Origin: Bacteroidetes bacterium QS_8_64_10
GTDB lineage: Bacteria > Bacteroidota > Rhodothermia > Rhodothermales > Salinibacteraceae
Length of the DNA: 26,570 bases
Reading direction: 5' to 3'
NCBI GenBank assembly: GCA_003022505.1
Contig: PXTQ01000021.1
Location: 1 to 26,570, forward strand
Part shown: positions 7,288-15,131 of the stretch, one piece after another
Layout: each line of letters begins with the position of its first letter
How positions within the stretch are numbered: position 1 is the stretch's first letter
Notes under the pieces: generated by a model
What the model saw: the letters and a program-made list of their open reading frames with translations, nothing else
The model's database searches: none
Told to the model about the DNA's origin: nothing
Program-made: the position numbers and the translations under genes

Positions 7288-8622
7288 TCAGTCCATCATC
7301 TTGCGCAGGAAGGCGGGCGTCTCCCGGTCGCCGCCTTCGCCGTCCTCTTCGGAAGCATCGTCCTCATCGGAGTGCTCGCCGCCGCCGACGTCGTCGGGGC
7401 GAAGCCGCTGGATGTTCTTACGCTCGGCAGCCGGCCTCTCGCGCTCTTCGGTGTCCTCGTCGCTCGCAGCGTCGTCGTCTTCGCCGGCGGCGGAAGCTGG
7501 CGATTGGCTGCGGCGCTCGAAGGCGGGCGGGTCCAGCTTGCGGAGGTTGTCCTCACCCTTGTAGGACACCTCGTCGCCGGAGCCGTCGTCCTCGTCGTTT
7601 TGAAGCGAGACCGTGCGTTGCACGCCTTTTCCGTCGCCTTCGGCCTCCTCGTCGAACCCCGTGGCGATGACCGTCACGCGCAGCTTCTCCCCCATGCTTT
7701 CGTCGATGACGGTGCCGAAGATGACCTCCACGTCGCCGCCGCTCTCGCGCTGAATGATGTTGGTGGCGTTGGTGGCCTCGCGGATGCCGAGGGAGCGGCC
7801 CGCCGTGACGTTGACGAGCGCGTTGCTCGCGCCTGCAATCGAGAGGCCGTCCAGGAGCGGACTGCTGATGGCCTCGATGGCGGCCTGCTCGGCGCGGTTC
7901 TCTCCGCTGGCCGTGGCCGCGCCCATGAGCGCCTTACCGCCGTCGTGCATGGTGGTGCGCACGTCGGCGAAGTCCAGATTGATCAGCCCATGCACCGTGA
8001 TGAGGTCGCTGATCCCGCGCGTGGCATTGTAGAGCACATCGTCGGCCTTGCGGAACGCCTCCATGATGGTGGTGTCCTCCTCGGTGATGTCGAGCAGGCG
8101 CTCGTTGGGAATGGCGATAAGCGTATCGACGTTCTCTTCGAGCAGGTCGATGCCCTCGCCCGCCGCGCGCATCCGGCGCGGTCCCTCGGCCTCGAAGGGC
8201 GTCGTCACGATAGAAACGGTCAGGATGTCGAGTTCCTGCGCGATGGCGGCCACCACCGGCGCGCCGCCCGTGCCCGTGCCGCCGCCCATTCCGGCAGTGA
8301 CGAACACCATATCGTAGCCTCGGAGCGCCTCCTTGATCTCGTCGCGGCTTTCCTCAACGGCCTCCGCCCCGATGGACGGGCGCGCGCCGGCGCCCAGCCC
8401 TTTCGTGAGGCTGCGCCCGGCCTGAATCTTGACCGGCGCGGAGTTGGCCGAGAGCGCCTGTGCGTCCGTGTTGACGGCCACGAAGTCGACGCTCTGGATG
8501 CCCTGATCGACCATGTTGTCGATGGCGTTGCCGCCTCCGCCGCCGACACCGACGACGCACAGCTTGGCTTCTTCATTGAAAGAGTCTTCGAAGGTGAATC
8601 GTTCGCTGATGGAGCCTTCCAT
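7288..8622 (-). CDS. ftsZ: FtsZ, tubulin-like division GTPase
   Basis: 444 residues, intact. FtsZ polymerises with GTP into the Z ring at mid-cell. The N-terminal nucleotide site shows VVGVGGGGGNAIDNM (about 23-37), the tubulin signature GGGTGTG at 113-119, and NATRGISDLI; the T7-loop region with GLINLDFADVRT supplies catalytic Asp. After the core (about residue 335) comes an acidic disordered linker of about 95 residues, and the extreme C-terminus ETPAFLRKMMD is the conserved peptide that binds FtsA and other partners. It is the last gene of the dcw cluster. The ATG at 8622 has an AACCAGCCACC-type leader from a word repeat rather than a Shine-Dalgarno. Confidence 0.98.
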   Translation of the reverse strand: MEGSISERFTFEDSFNEEAKLCVVGVGGGGGNAIDNMVDQGIQSVDFVAVNTDAQALSANSAPVKIQAGRSLTKGLGAGARPSIGAEAVEESRDEIKEALRGYDMVFVTAGMGGGTGTGGAPVVAAIAQELDILTVSIVTTPFEAEGPRRMRAAGEGIDLLEENVDTLIAIPNERLLDITEEDTTIMEAFRKADDVLYNATRGISDLITVHGLINLDFADVRTTMHDGGKALMGAATASGENRAEQAAIEAISSPLLDGLSIAGASNALVNVTAGRSLGIREATNATNIIQRESGGDVEVIFGTVIDESMGEKLRVTVIATGFDEEAEGDGKGVQRTVSLQNDEDDGSGDEVSYKGEDNLRKLDPPAFERRSQSPASAAGEDDDAASDEDTEERERPAAERKNIQRLRPDDVGGGEHSDEDDASEEDGEGGDRETPAFLRKMMD

Positions 8623-8628
8623 AGTCTC

Positions 8629-8977
8629 GGGTGGCTGGTTGATGTTTGGTTTTTGGTTATTGGTTGCTGTTTTTCGGTTGCTGGTTGTTGGTTGGCGATT
8701 CTCGGTTGGCGGTTTGTCAGGTCAGCACGTCATTCACGCCTATCAAGTCGGTCAGGTCTTTCACGTCGGTCACGTCTTTCCGGTCAGCAAGTCGAAAGGT
8801 CGCAAGTTGCAGGTCATTCAACGCGCCAACGCGCAACGCCCAAACGCGATAGCGCGACAACGCACGAACGCATAATTCACGAGCGCACGATCCTCCATCT
8901 TTCATTCTCAATTCTCTACTCGCCATTCTTCATTCCCTGTTCGCCATTCGACATTCGCAATTCGCAGTCGTTATTCG
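8629..8977. repeat. composite word-repeat array filling the ftsA-ftsZ gap
   Basis: The whole 355-bp gap is low-complexity. In plus-strand order: a TTGG module (8629-8714, e.g. GGTTGCTGGTTGTTGGTTGG), an AGGTCG/ACGTC module (8715-8816), a CGCAACGC/ACGAACG module (8817-8889), and an ATTCTC/ATTCGC module (8890-8977) starting with ATCCTCCATCTTTCATTCTC. In transcription direction the ATTCTC module touches the ftsA stop and the TTGG module touches the ftsZ start. The same order recurs at 21340-21500. No gene is seen inside. Confidence 0.85.
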
Positions 8978-10140
8978 CTACAGCTCCCCGAACCACGCCA
9001 TCATGCGCTGCTTGAGGCTCTGGGTGAGTGACTCTTCTTCCGAGGCGGCGCTGCCGTTTTCGGGCGCGTGCACGTCCATCATGCTGCCGCCGAAGAGCGT
9101 GCCCGCGAGCGCGTCGGGGCGCAAGCCGTACAAAACCAGCCCGACGCCGGTGGCAAACTTTGGGTCGCTGACCTCTTCGACGAGGCCGCCGCCCAGCCCC
9201 ATCGGGCGGCCCAGGCGCGCGTCGGTGCCCAGCACCTCGGCGGCCAGCTCGGCGGTGCCGTGGATGAGCGAGCCGCCGAGCTGCGCCCGCCGATGCCCGG
9301 CATGGTAATCTCTTCGTTCTCATCGGCGAGGTCGGTGTGGGCGGTCCCGAAGCGACATTTCAGGCGCTCGGCCTGGTCGCGCATCACGCCGAGGCCCTTG
9401 CGCAGGTCGTCAGTCACTTTGTTGCCGGCTACGGCAATGACGCCGGTGTGGCGGATGGTGTTGTCTTCGAAGACGGCCACGTCGGTGGTGCCGCCGCCGA
9501 TGTCGATGAGCGCGACGCCCACCTCTTTTTCGTCTTGATGCAAAACCGCATACGAGGAGGCCAGCGGCTCCAGCACGATGTCGCTGACGGAATAACCGGC
9601 TTTTTCGACGCATCTAAAGATGTTCTTGGCCGCAGTGACGAGGCCCGTGATGATGTGGACGTTCGCTTCCAGGCGCACGCCGCTCATGCCTACGGGGTCG
9701 TGCACGCCGTCCTGCCCGTCTACGACGTACTCTTGCGGGATGACGTGCAGGATCTCGCGGTCGGAGGGCATGGCGACGTGGGTGGTATCCTCCAGCAGAC
9801 GATCCACGTCGCGCTGCGTGATCTCGTTGTTTTGCTTGGCGATGGTGACGACGCCCCGGCTCTGGAAGCTCTGCACGTGGTCGCCGGCGATGCCCACGAT
9901 CACGTCGCTGATGCTGATGCCGGCGGCGCGCTCAGCCTCGCGGATGGCCTTCTGAATGGCGTCGACGGTCTTGTCGATGTTCACGACGACGCCCCGGTTG
10001 AGGCCGCGCGAGGAGGCGACGCCCACGCCCAGCACGTTGATGCGGCCCAGCTCGTCGGGCGCGGCGGCCACGGCGCACACCTTGGTGGTGCCGATGTCGA
10101 GGCCGACGACAATGCGGTCTTCGATAGCGGATGGTTCCAT
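8978..10140 (-). CDS. ftsA: FtsA, actin-like Z-ring anchor, with apparent internal deletion and frame switch
   Basis: FtsA tethers FtsZ to the membrane. Residues 1-285 read cleanly: phosphate 1 loop GLDIGTTKV (13-21), the SHS2/1C subdomain, then the phosphate 2 motif LIDIGGGTTDVAVF (211-224). After TMPGIGGR (ending near 9283) the frame fails; family sequence resumes in another frame as QLGGSLIHGTAELA from 9283 and continues through LGRPMGLGG to the C-terminal amphipathic helix TQSLKQRMMAWFGEL at 8978. FtsA proteins normally have about 50 residues between these two points (through the IIQPR region to the LTGG motif), so roughly 150 nt seem absent, not divisible by three. As written the protein would be cut short after about 285 good residues. 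Assembly loss is likelier than a true mutation. The coordinates span both frames. Confidence 0.85.
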
Positions 10141-10217
10141 GATGGTTGGCTGTTTTTTCAGATCAGTTGGCAGGGGCGAGTCGGCGCTCCCCCCTTCATA
10201 GCGATGTCTTCACGGTT

Positions 10218-10240
10218 GGGGCGATCACATCGGATCGCCC
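10218..10240. repeat. hairpin GGGCGATC-N6-GATCGCCC after ftsQ
   Basis: Perfect 8-bp arms at 10219-10226 and 10233-10240 with loop ACATCG, abutting the ftsQ stop. Read on the minus strand it follows ftsQ but has no T-tract, so it is more likely a dispersed palindrome than a terminator. A second G/C-rich piece (GGGGCGAGTCGGCGCTCCCC) lies just beyond at about 10173-10192. The ftsA-side part of this 100-bp gap begins with a TTGG-type word. Confidence 0.6.
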
Positions 10241-10990
10241 TTACGGGTCTCGGTCTTCGCGTTTATGTTGCTCGGTGACGACCTGCCCGTCGAAGCGCAG
10301 GTCCACGTGCTCGAAGGCGACCTTCGGCTGGCGCACGACGGCCTGCTGCCAGAAGGGACGCACGCGACGCAGCTTGCTCTTCCACGGGCGGCGTCCCAGC
10401 TTCACACTGAGGGACGCACGCCCATCGGGAGCGGGCACGGTGCGTGCCGTCACCGCGCCGGTTTCACTCAGGATCAGCTCGGAAAGCAGCGTCTCCGTAC
10501 GGGCGTCGAGGTCGCCCAGTGTTGTCAGTAGCGCCCGGAGCGTATCGCTCTGGACGCGCGGGGAGTCGGATGACACGCCGCGCAGCAGCGGCACGTCGTA
10601 GGCCGGTCCGTTTCCCGTGGCGGGCATCCGGTAACCGGCGGCATCCAGATAGTGGCCCGGCGCGTCGCCTTTGAGTGCCAGCGCGACGGGCGTGCGCTCG
10701 GTGACGCTCACGGCCAGTTCACCGGGCGGACGACGCTCAACGCTCGCGCTCCGCACCCACGGGTGGCGCTCCACGCGCTCGGCTACCGCAAGTGGGTCGA
10801 GGCCATAGAGCGCGTCGCTCGTGTCGACGGCGGCGAGGGCGCGGAGGGAGTCCGGCGCGGCGTGGCGAGCACCCGTGACGGTGACTTGCTGCACTTTCGC
10901 GTTCGCACGCCACTGCCACCCGCGCCAGCCGGCCAAGCCGACGACGCCCAGCACGAAGGCGGCAAGTACGTAGCGCGCGATGCGGTTCAT
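10241..10990 (-). CDS. ftsQ: FtsQ/DivIB, divisome scaffold
   Basis: 249 residues from the ATG at 10990. A short cytoplasmic tail precedes one membrane helix (RYVLAAFVLGVVGLAGW, about 6-22). The POTRA domain follows: VQQVTVTGARHAAPDSLRAL, then LYGLDPLAVAERVERHPWV and SVERRPPGELAVSVTERTPVA, ending near residue 103. The rest is the beta domain that contacts FtsB/FtsL in the periplasm. The frame stays open upstream to 11107, but that part is encoded by a word repeat (it would add SIENQNRKSKIV) and is not credible as protein. Position between murC and ftsA is canonical. Confidence 0.93.
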   Translation of the reverse strand: MNRIARYVLAAFVLGVVGLAGWRGWQWRANAKVQQVTVTGARHAAPDSLRALAAVDTSDALYGLDPLAVAERVERHPWVRSASVERRPPGELAVSVTERTPVALALKGDAPGHYLDAAGYRMPATGNGPAYDVPLLRGVSSDSPRVQSDTLRALLTTLGDLDARTETLLSELILSETGAVTARTVPAPDGRASLSVKLGRRPWKSKLRRVRPFWQQAVVRQPKVAFEHVDLRFDGQVVTEQHKREDRDP

Positions 10991-11092
10991 GACGATTTTC
11001 GACTTTCGATTTTGATTTTCGATTGACCAACAGTTTCCAACTCTATTCGACCCCCGAAACTCGTCACTCGCCATTCGCTCGCAACTCGTCGA
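10991..11092. repeat. TTTCGATTTT/CTCGCCATTCG word repeat across ftsQ leader and murC 3' end
   Basis: Fills the 73-bp murC-ftsQ gap and runs into the last codons of murC. Words: GATTTTCGACTTTCG, GATTTTGATTTTCGATTG, then CTCGTCACTCGCCATTCGC. The murC stop and its final residues LRANGE are read from it. Confidence 0.75.
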
Positions 11093-12473
11093 GGAAGCGC
11101 TGCCCATAGCGATGCACGTCGCCCGCGCCCATCGTGACGACTGTATCGTTGGGCTGCGTGAGGCCCGCGAGGTAGGCCGGCAGTTTCTCCTTGTCCGCCA
11201 CGTAATGCACGTCGCGGTGGCCGTAGCGCGTGGCGAGGTCTACCAGCTTCTGCCCGTTGATGCCGGGGATCGGGTCCTCGCGCGAGCCGTACACGTCGGT
11301 TATCACGAGCACGTCGGCGTTGAAGAAGGCGCGCGCAAAGCCTTCCTGAAAGTCGCGGGTGCGCGAGTACAGGTGCGGCTGAAAGACGGCCACGATGCGG
11401 CGGTCGGGCCAGCCGGCGCTCGCGGCCTCGAGGGTGGCGACGATTTCGGTCGGGTGGTGCGCGTAGTCGTCCACCACGAGCACGTCCTGGGCCTCGCCCA
11501 GCTTCTGGAAGCGGCGCTGCACGCCCGTAAAGCGCTCCAGGCCGTCGCGGATGTTGTCGAAGTCGATGTCGAGTTCGATGCCAATGGCGATGGACGCGAG
11601 CGCGTTGCGCACGTTGTGCAGCCCCGGCACCTGCAGCTCCGCTGTGCCCAGCAGTTCGTCCTCTACCATCACGTCGAAGCGCGTCTTGAGACCCGCCTGC
11701 TCGATGTTTTCGGCGCGAATCTCGGCCTGCCGGCTCGTGCCGTAGGTCACCACACGCCGCTCGATGCGCCCGATGATTTCCTGCACGTGCGGATCATCGA
11801 GGCACACGATGGCCGCGCCGTAAAACGGGACGACGTTGGCGTATTTGACGAAGGCGTCCTGGATGGCCTCCAGGTCGTCGTACACGTCGAGGTGGTCTTC
11901 CTCGATGCTCGTGATGACGACGACCGACGGCGTGAGACGGAGGAAGGCGCGATCGTATTCGTCGGCCTCGATGATGATAACATCGCCCTCGCCGACGACG
12001 GCGTTCGAACCGAAGACGGTCACTTTGCCCCCCACAATGATCGTCGGGTCGAAGCCGCCCTCGGTGACGACGAGGCCGCCCATCGAGGTGGTCGTGGTCT
12101 TGCCGTGGGTGCCCGCCACGCCCACCCCGTACTTCATGCGCATCAGTTCGCCCAGGATCTCGCCGCGCGGGATGAACGGGATGCGCTGCCGCTCGGCTTC
12201 TTGCGTTTCGGGGTTCTGGTCGGGCTTGACGGCGGAGGAGTACACGACCACGTCGGCGTCGTCCACCTGCTCGGCGGCGTGACCCTCGTAGATCTGCGCG
12301 CCCATCGTCTGGAGGCGGGCCGTCACGTCGGTAGTCTGGAGGTCGGAGCCGGTCACGTCGTAGCCCCGGTTCAGCAGCACCTCAGCGATGCTGCTCATGC
12401 CGATGCCGCCGATGCCCACGAGGTGGACGTGGCGGATGCGGCCCAGGCTGGGTTGTCGGCGTCGCTCGTTCAT
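11064..12473 (-). CDS. murC: MurC, UDP-N-acetylmuramate--L-alanine ligase
   Basis: 469 residues. Cytoplasmic Mur ligase that adds L-Ala to UDP-MurNAc with ATP, the first step of the stem peptide. The ATG at 12473 places MNERRRQ just before the N-terminal Rossmann motif HLVGIGGIGMSSIAEVL (17-33). The ATP P-loop GTHGKTTTT is at 121-129; EADEYDRAFLRL and the MurC-type ITSIEEDHLDVY follow; the C-terminal domain has VVDDYAHHPTEI and ends near MGAGDVHRYG. All regions are intact and of normal length. The frame is open further upstream, but there it lies in word repeat and murG 3' sequence. Confidence 0.97.
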   Translation of the reverse strand: MNERRRQPSLGRIRHVHLVGIGGIGMSSIAEVLLNRGYDVTGSDLQTTDVTARLQTMGAQIYEGHAAEQVDDADVVVYSSAVKPDQNPETQEAERQRIPFIPRGEILGELMRMKYGVGVAGTHGKTTTTSMGGLVVTEGGFDPTIIVGGKVTVFGSNAVVGEGDVIIIEADEYDRAFLRLTPSVVVITSIEEDHLDVYDDLEAIQDAFVKYANVVPFYGAAIVCLDDPHVQEIIGRIERRVVTYGTSRQAEIRAENIEQAGLKTRFDVMVEDELLGTAELQVPGLHNVRNALASIAIGIELDIDFDNIRDGLERFTGVQRRFQKLGEAQDVLVVDDYAHHPTEIVATLEAASAGWPDRRIVAVFQPHLYSRTRDFQEGFARAFFNADVLVITDVYGSREDPIPGINGQKLVDLATRYGHRDVHYVADKEKLPAYLAGLTQPNDTVVTMGAGDVHRYGQRFLDELRANGE

Positions 12474-12476
12474 CGT

Positions 12477-12510
12477 ATCAGGTCGAAGGTCGAAGGTCGG
12501 CAGGTCGCAT
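12477..12510. repeat. AGGTCGAAGGTCG word repeat at murC start
   Basis: CAGGTCGAAGGTCGAAGGTCG followed by a GCAGGTCGCA word, touching the murC start codon. Same module type as 8715-8816, 14955-14995, 19264-19292 and 21385-21427. Confidence 0.75.
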
Positions 12511-12515
12511 ATCGG

Positions 12516-12535
12516 GGGCGACGCATGCGTCGCCC
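12516..12535. repeat. perfect 20-bp palindrome GGGCGACGCATGCGTCGCCC
   Basis: Self-complementary over all 20 bases, centred on CATG like 1987-2006, 6307-6326 and 17665-17680. Located in the 83-bp gap between murG and murC. No T-tract. Confidence 0.85.
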
Positions 12536-12556
12536 GTGACAGGCAGCGATGATAGA

Positions 12557-13669
12557 TCACGTTTCGTACTCCGGTAGCCCGGCGAGGCGGAGCACGTCGC
12601 GGGCGATGTCGTCGGCAGCGTCGGGGCGAGCGATCTCGCGGGCGGCCTCGCTCATGGCGCGGCGGCGGTCGCCGTCGTCCAGCAGGTCGCGCACCGCGCC
12701 GAGCAGCCGGTCGTTTAGCTCCGGTTCGGGCAGCATCACGGCGGCGTCGGAGTTCGTCATGCTGCGTGCGTTCTTGGTCTGATGATCTTCGGTGACGTTC
12801 GGCGAGGGCACGAGCACGGCGGGCGTGCCCGTCATCATCAGTTCGCTGCACGTGATAGCCCCCGCCCGGCAGAGCGCCACGTCGGTGGCCGCGTAAGCGT
12901 AGTCCATCCGGTCGATATACTTGTTCAGATGCAGGCGCGCGTGACTGGGCACGTGCGCTTCAAGGCGCTCGTAGTACCGCTCGCCCGTCTGCCAGAGGAC
13001 GTGCAGATTCTCGTTGTCGAGAAGCGCCTCCAGGTGCTCTTCCATCGCTCCGTTGATCGCCTTGCTGCCCAGCGATCCGCCGAAGACGAACAGCATGAGC
13101 GCATCGGACGGGATGCCGAAGTACGTGCGCGCCTGCGCGCGATCCGCCTCTGTCAGCTCTTTGCGCGTCGGATTGCCGCTCAAGACGCACTTTTCGGGGT
13201 CTACGAAGTCCTTGGCTTCGGGGAACGCAATGTGGATGTGCTCGGCGAGGCGGGCCAGTAAACGATTGGTGAGGCCGGCGTAGGCGTTCTGCTCCTGAAT
13301 CACGACGGGCCGCCCGCGCACGCTCGCGGTCAGCAGCACGGGGCCGGAAACGTAACCGCCCGTGCCGACGACCGCGTCCGGGTCGAAGTCGCCGACGAGG
13401 CTCCAGCTGTCACCGAAGCCTTTCGCCAGCTTGAATGGAAACGTCAGGTTGCGCACCGTGAGCTTGCGCTGGATGCCGCTGACGGTGATCGGGTGGATGG
13501 CGTAGCCCGCCTTCGGCACGGCCTCCCACTCCATGCGGTCGCGCGTGCCGGCAAACTCGACGGCGGCGTCCGGCTCCAGACGCTTCACGGCGTCGGCGAT
13601 GGCGATGGCGGGATACACGTGCCCGCCTGTGCCGCCGGCAGCCATCAGGATGCGCGGTGGTTCGGGCAT
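12557..13669 (-). CDS. murG: MurG, lipid II-forming GlcNAc transferase
   Basis: 370 residues, intact. Membrane-associated GT-B (family GT28) enzyme that transfers GlcNAc from UDP-GlcNAc to lipid I. The N-terminal glycine-rich loop is AAGGTGGHVYPA (10-21). A second G-loop, VVGTGGYVSGP, follows, then VIQEQNAYAGLTNRLLA, the C-domain loop FVFGGSLGSKAIN, and the UDP-GlcNAc pocket region around RAGAITCSELMMTG and EDHQTKNA. Length and motif order match the family. Gap to ftsW is 110 bp and holds a perfect palindrome; the start has no Shine-Dalgarno. Confidence 0.97.
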   Translation of the reverse strand: MPEPPRILMAAGGTGGHVYPAIAIADAVKRLEPDAAVEFAGTRDRMEWEAVPKAGYAIHPITVSGIQRKLTVRNLTFPFKLAKGFGDSWSLVGDFDPDAVVGTGGYVSGPVLLTASVRGRPVVIQEQNAYAGLTNRLLARLAEHIHIAFPEAKDFVDPEKCVLSGNPTRKELTEADRAQARTYFGIPSDALMLFVFGGSLGSKAINGAMEEHLEALLDNENLHVLWQTGERYYERLEAHVPSHARLHLNKYIDRMDYAYAATDVALCRAGAITCSELMMTGTPAVLVPSPNVTEDHQTKNARSMTNSDAAVMLPEPELNDRLLGAVRDLLDDGDRRRAMSEAAREIARPDAADDIARDVLRLAGLPEYET

Positions 13670-13707
13670 GAGGGTTTAGGGGTTGTACGTTGCGCGTTTT
13701 TGCGTTG

Positions 13708-13740
13708 GTAGAGAGACGTTGCGCCGCAACGTCTCTCTAC
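13708..13740. repeat. 33-bp perfect hairpin with 16-bp arms
   Basis: Arm GTAGAGAGACGTTGCG at 13708-13723, a single C, and its exact reverse complement at 13725-13740. It lies between ftsW and murG. The minus-strand 3' flank is TACCAACGCA-like with no T-tract, so an intrinsic terminator is unlikely. Short palindromes of the GAGACG..CGTCTC type are known to me as dispersed intergenic elements in several phyla; that is recollection, not checked here. Confidence 0.85.
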
Positions 13741-13770
13741 GGATGTTTTGGGCGTCTACGCTGGCCGCTA

Positions 13771-13793
13771 CACAATTCGTCATTCGATATTCG
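13771..13793. repeat. ATTCG word repeat overlapping the ftsW stop
   Basis: Words CACAATTCG, TCATTCG, ATATTCG. The ftsW stop (13780-13782) lies inside it, and the last ftsW residues (SNIE) are read from it. Confidence 0.6.
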
Positions 13794-14907
13794 ATTGCCG
13801 CGAAATATTCAGCAGGATGCCGGCCATCGTGCCGCTCACGAACATCGAGGTGCCGCCGTAGGAGACGAACGGCAGCGGCAGGCCTGTGGCGGGCAGCAAG
13901 CCGCAGGCGACGCCGGCATGCACGAACCCGTAGACCGCGAGCATGGTCGTGAGACCCACGGCCAGCACCAGCCCCAGCGGGTCGGGCGCGGGGCGCGCGA
14001 TGCGCAGGTAGCCGCGAAACAGCACGACGCCCAGGCACGCCAGGAGCGCGAACGCGCCCAGCAGACCGTACTCTTCGGCGACGATGGCGAAAATAAAGTC
14101 GTTGTAGGGCGCGGGCAGGAAGTCGCGCTGGGTGCTCTTGCCGGGGCCGACGCCCGTGAGGCCGCCGAGCGCGATGGCGATCTGGGCCTGCTGCACCTGG
14201 TAGCCGCCCCCGCGCGTGCTCTGGACTTGCTCCGTGTCGGTGTGCGGAAAAAGGTCGCGCCCCAGGTACGCCTCGATGCGCACCGCGCGCTCCGGCGATC
14301 CGACGAGCAGCACGCCCGCCAGCACGACGCCGAGCGCGCCGAGTCCGCCGAGGTGCAGCAGGCTGGCGCGGCCCACGAAACACATCAGCACGGCCACCCC
14401 GAAGACCACGGCGGCGGTCGAGAGGTCCTGCCAGCCGATGAGGGCCACGGCCAGGAAGATCCAGAAGAACACGGGCAGAAATGAGCGCTCCAGACTCTTG
14501 ATGTATTCCTGCTTGCGCACGAGTAGCTGGGCCAGATAGACCACAAGCGCGAGCCGCACCAGGCCGGACGGCTGCACGCTCACCGGGCCGAGTTGGAGCC
14601 AGCGCGCCGCTCCGCCCGACTCGACGCCCACGAGTCCGGCTACCGCGAGCAGCACCAGCGCTCCGATGAGTGCCGCGCGCCCGACCCGCGCAATCCAGTG
14701 GTAGTCGATCAGGCTGAAGAGGCCCATCGCGCCGAGCGCCACGCCGAGCCGCGCGAGGTGCTGCACGAGGAAGCCCTCCGCGCTGCTGCCGGGCTGGGTG
14801 CGCGCGAGGTACGCCGTGGCGCTGTACACAGCCACCACGCCCATCGCGCCGAGCACCAGCACGGCCCAGACGAGGTATTTGTCAGATTGTTGGCTCGCGA
14901 TTGTCAT
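13780..14907 (-). CDS. ftsW: FtsW, septal SEDS glycan polymerase
   Basis: 375 residues, about ten membrane helices. SEDS protein that polymerises lipid II at the septum with FtsI. Visible landmarks: N-terminal helix VWAVLVLGAMGVVAVYSAT, the long periplasmic loop with YQVQQAQIAIALGGLTG and GVGPGKSTQRDFLP, then YNDFIFAIVAEEYGLLG, and the signature LLPATGLPLPFVSYGGTS near the C-terminus. Normal length and intact. The terminal residues NISRQSNIE run into an ATTCG word repeat. It sits directly upstream of murG in transcription order, as in most Bacteroidota. Confidence 0.96.
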   Translation of the reverse strand: MTIASQQSDKYLVWAVLVLGAMGVVAVYSATAYLARTQPGSSAEGFLVQHLARLGVALGAMGLFSLIDYHWIARVGRAALIGALVLLAVAGLVGVESGGAARWLQLGPVSVQPSGLVRLALVVYLAQLLVRKQEYIKSLERSFLPVFFWIFLAVALIGWQDLSTAAVVFGVAVLMCFVGRASLLHLGGLGALGVVLAGVLLVGSPERAVRIEAYLGRDLFPHTDTEQVQSTRGGGYQVQQAQIAIALGGLTGVGPGKSTQRDFLPAPYNDFIFAIVAEEYGLLGAFALLACLGVVLFRGYLRIARPAPDPLGLVLAVGLTTMLAVYGFVHAGVACGLLPATGLPLPFVSYGGTSMFVSGTMAGILLNISRQSNIE

Positions 14908-14949
14908 TTATTTAAACGTAAAGCAGGCTGCCAAACTTCCGCGTCAATT

Positions 14950-15131
14950 CAGGTCTTTTCCGTCGGCCTGTCTTTCATGTCCGTCAGGTCGAAAAGTCAC
15001 AAATCGCTCGATCCACGAATGCACGCTACTATCCTCTATTTTCCATTCTCTATCTTTAATTTCTCTCCGCGCTCTCAAGCGCACTCTGCGGCAAAACAAC
15101 GCGAAACGCGCCAAGCGCAACGCAAAACACG
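14950..15131. repeat. composite word-repeat array in the murD-ftsW gap
   Basis: Plus-strand order: AGGTC module (14955-14996), ACGAATGCACG words, ATCCTCTATTTTCCATTCTC (15031-15050) with TTAATTTC tail, CTCCGCGCTCTCAAGCGCAC with CTCTGCGGCAAAAC, then AACGCGAAACGCGCC words up to the murD stop at 15132. Shares module types with 8629-8977 and 21340-21500, here with an extra CTCCGCGC block as at 1724-1750. Confidence 0.8.

Noticed and set aside
8629..8977. CRISPR array in the ftsA-ftsZ gap
   Set aside because: The repetition is short, degenerate words without constant-length repeats and unique spacers; no cas genes nearby.
7102..9015. 637-codon open frame on the plus strand
   Set aside because: Antisense to ftsZ; its tail is only the word-repeat array (e.g. 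FSILYSPFFIPCSPFDIRNS), which is repeat read as protein.
10218..10240. Intrinsic terminator after ftsQ
   Set aside because: The hairpin is good but no T-tract follows on the minus strand, and termination inside the dcw cluster would separate ftsA and ftsZ.
10991..11107. N-terminal extension of ftsQ to 11107
   Set aside because: Encoded by murC 3' end and the TTTCG word repeat; FtsQ normally starts just before its membrane helix, as at 10990.
12474..12851. N-terminal extension of murC to 12851
   Set aside because: Would overlap the murG 3' end and translate repeat and palindrome DNA; MurC homology starts at the ATG at 12473.
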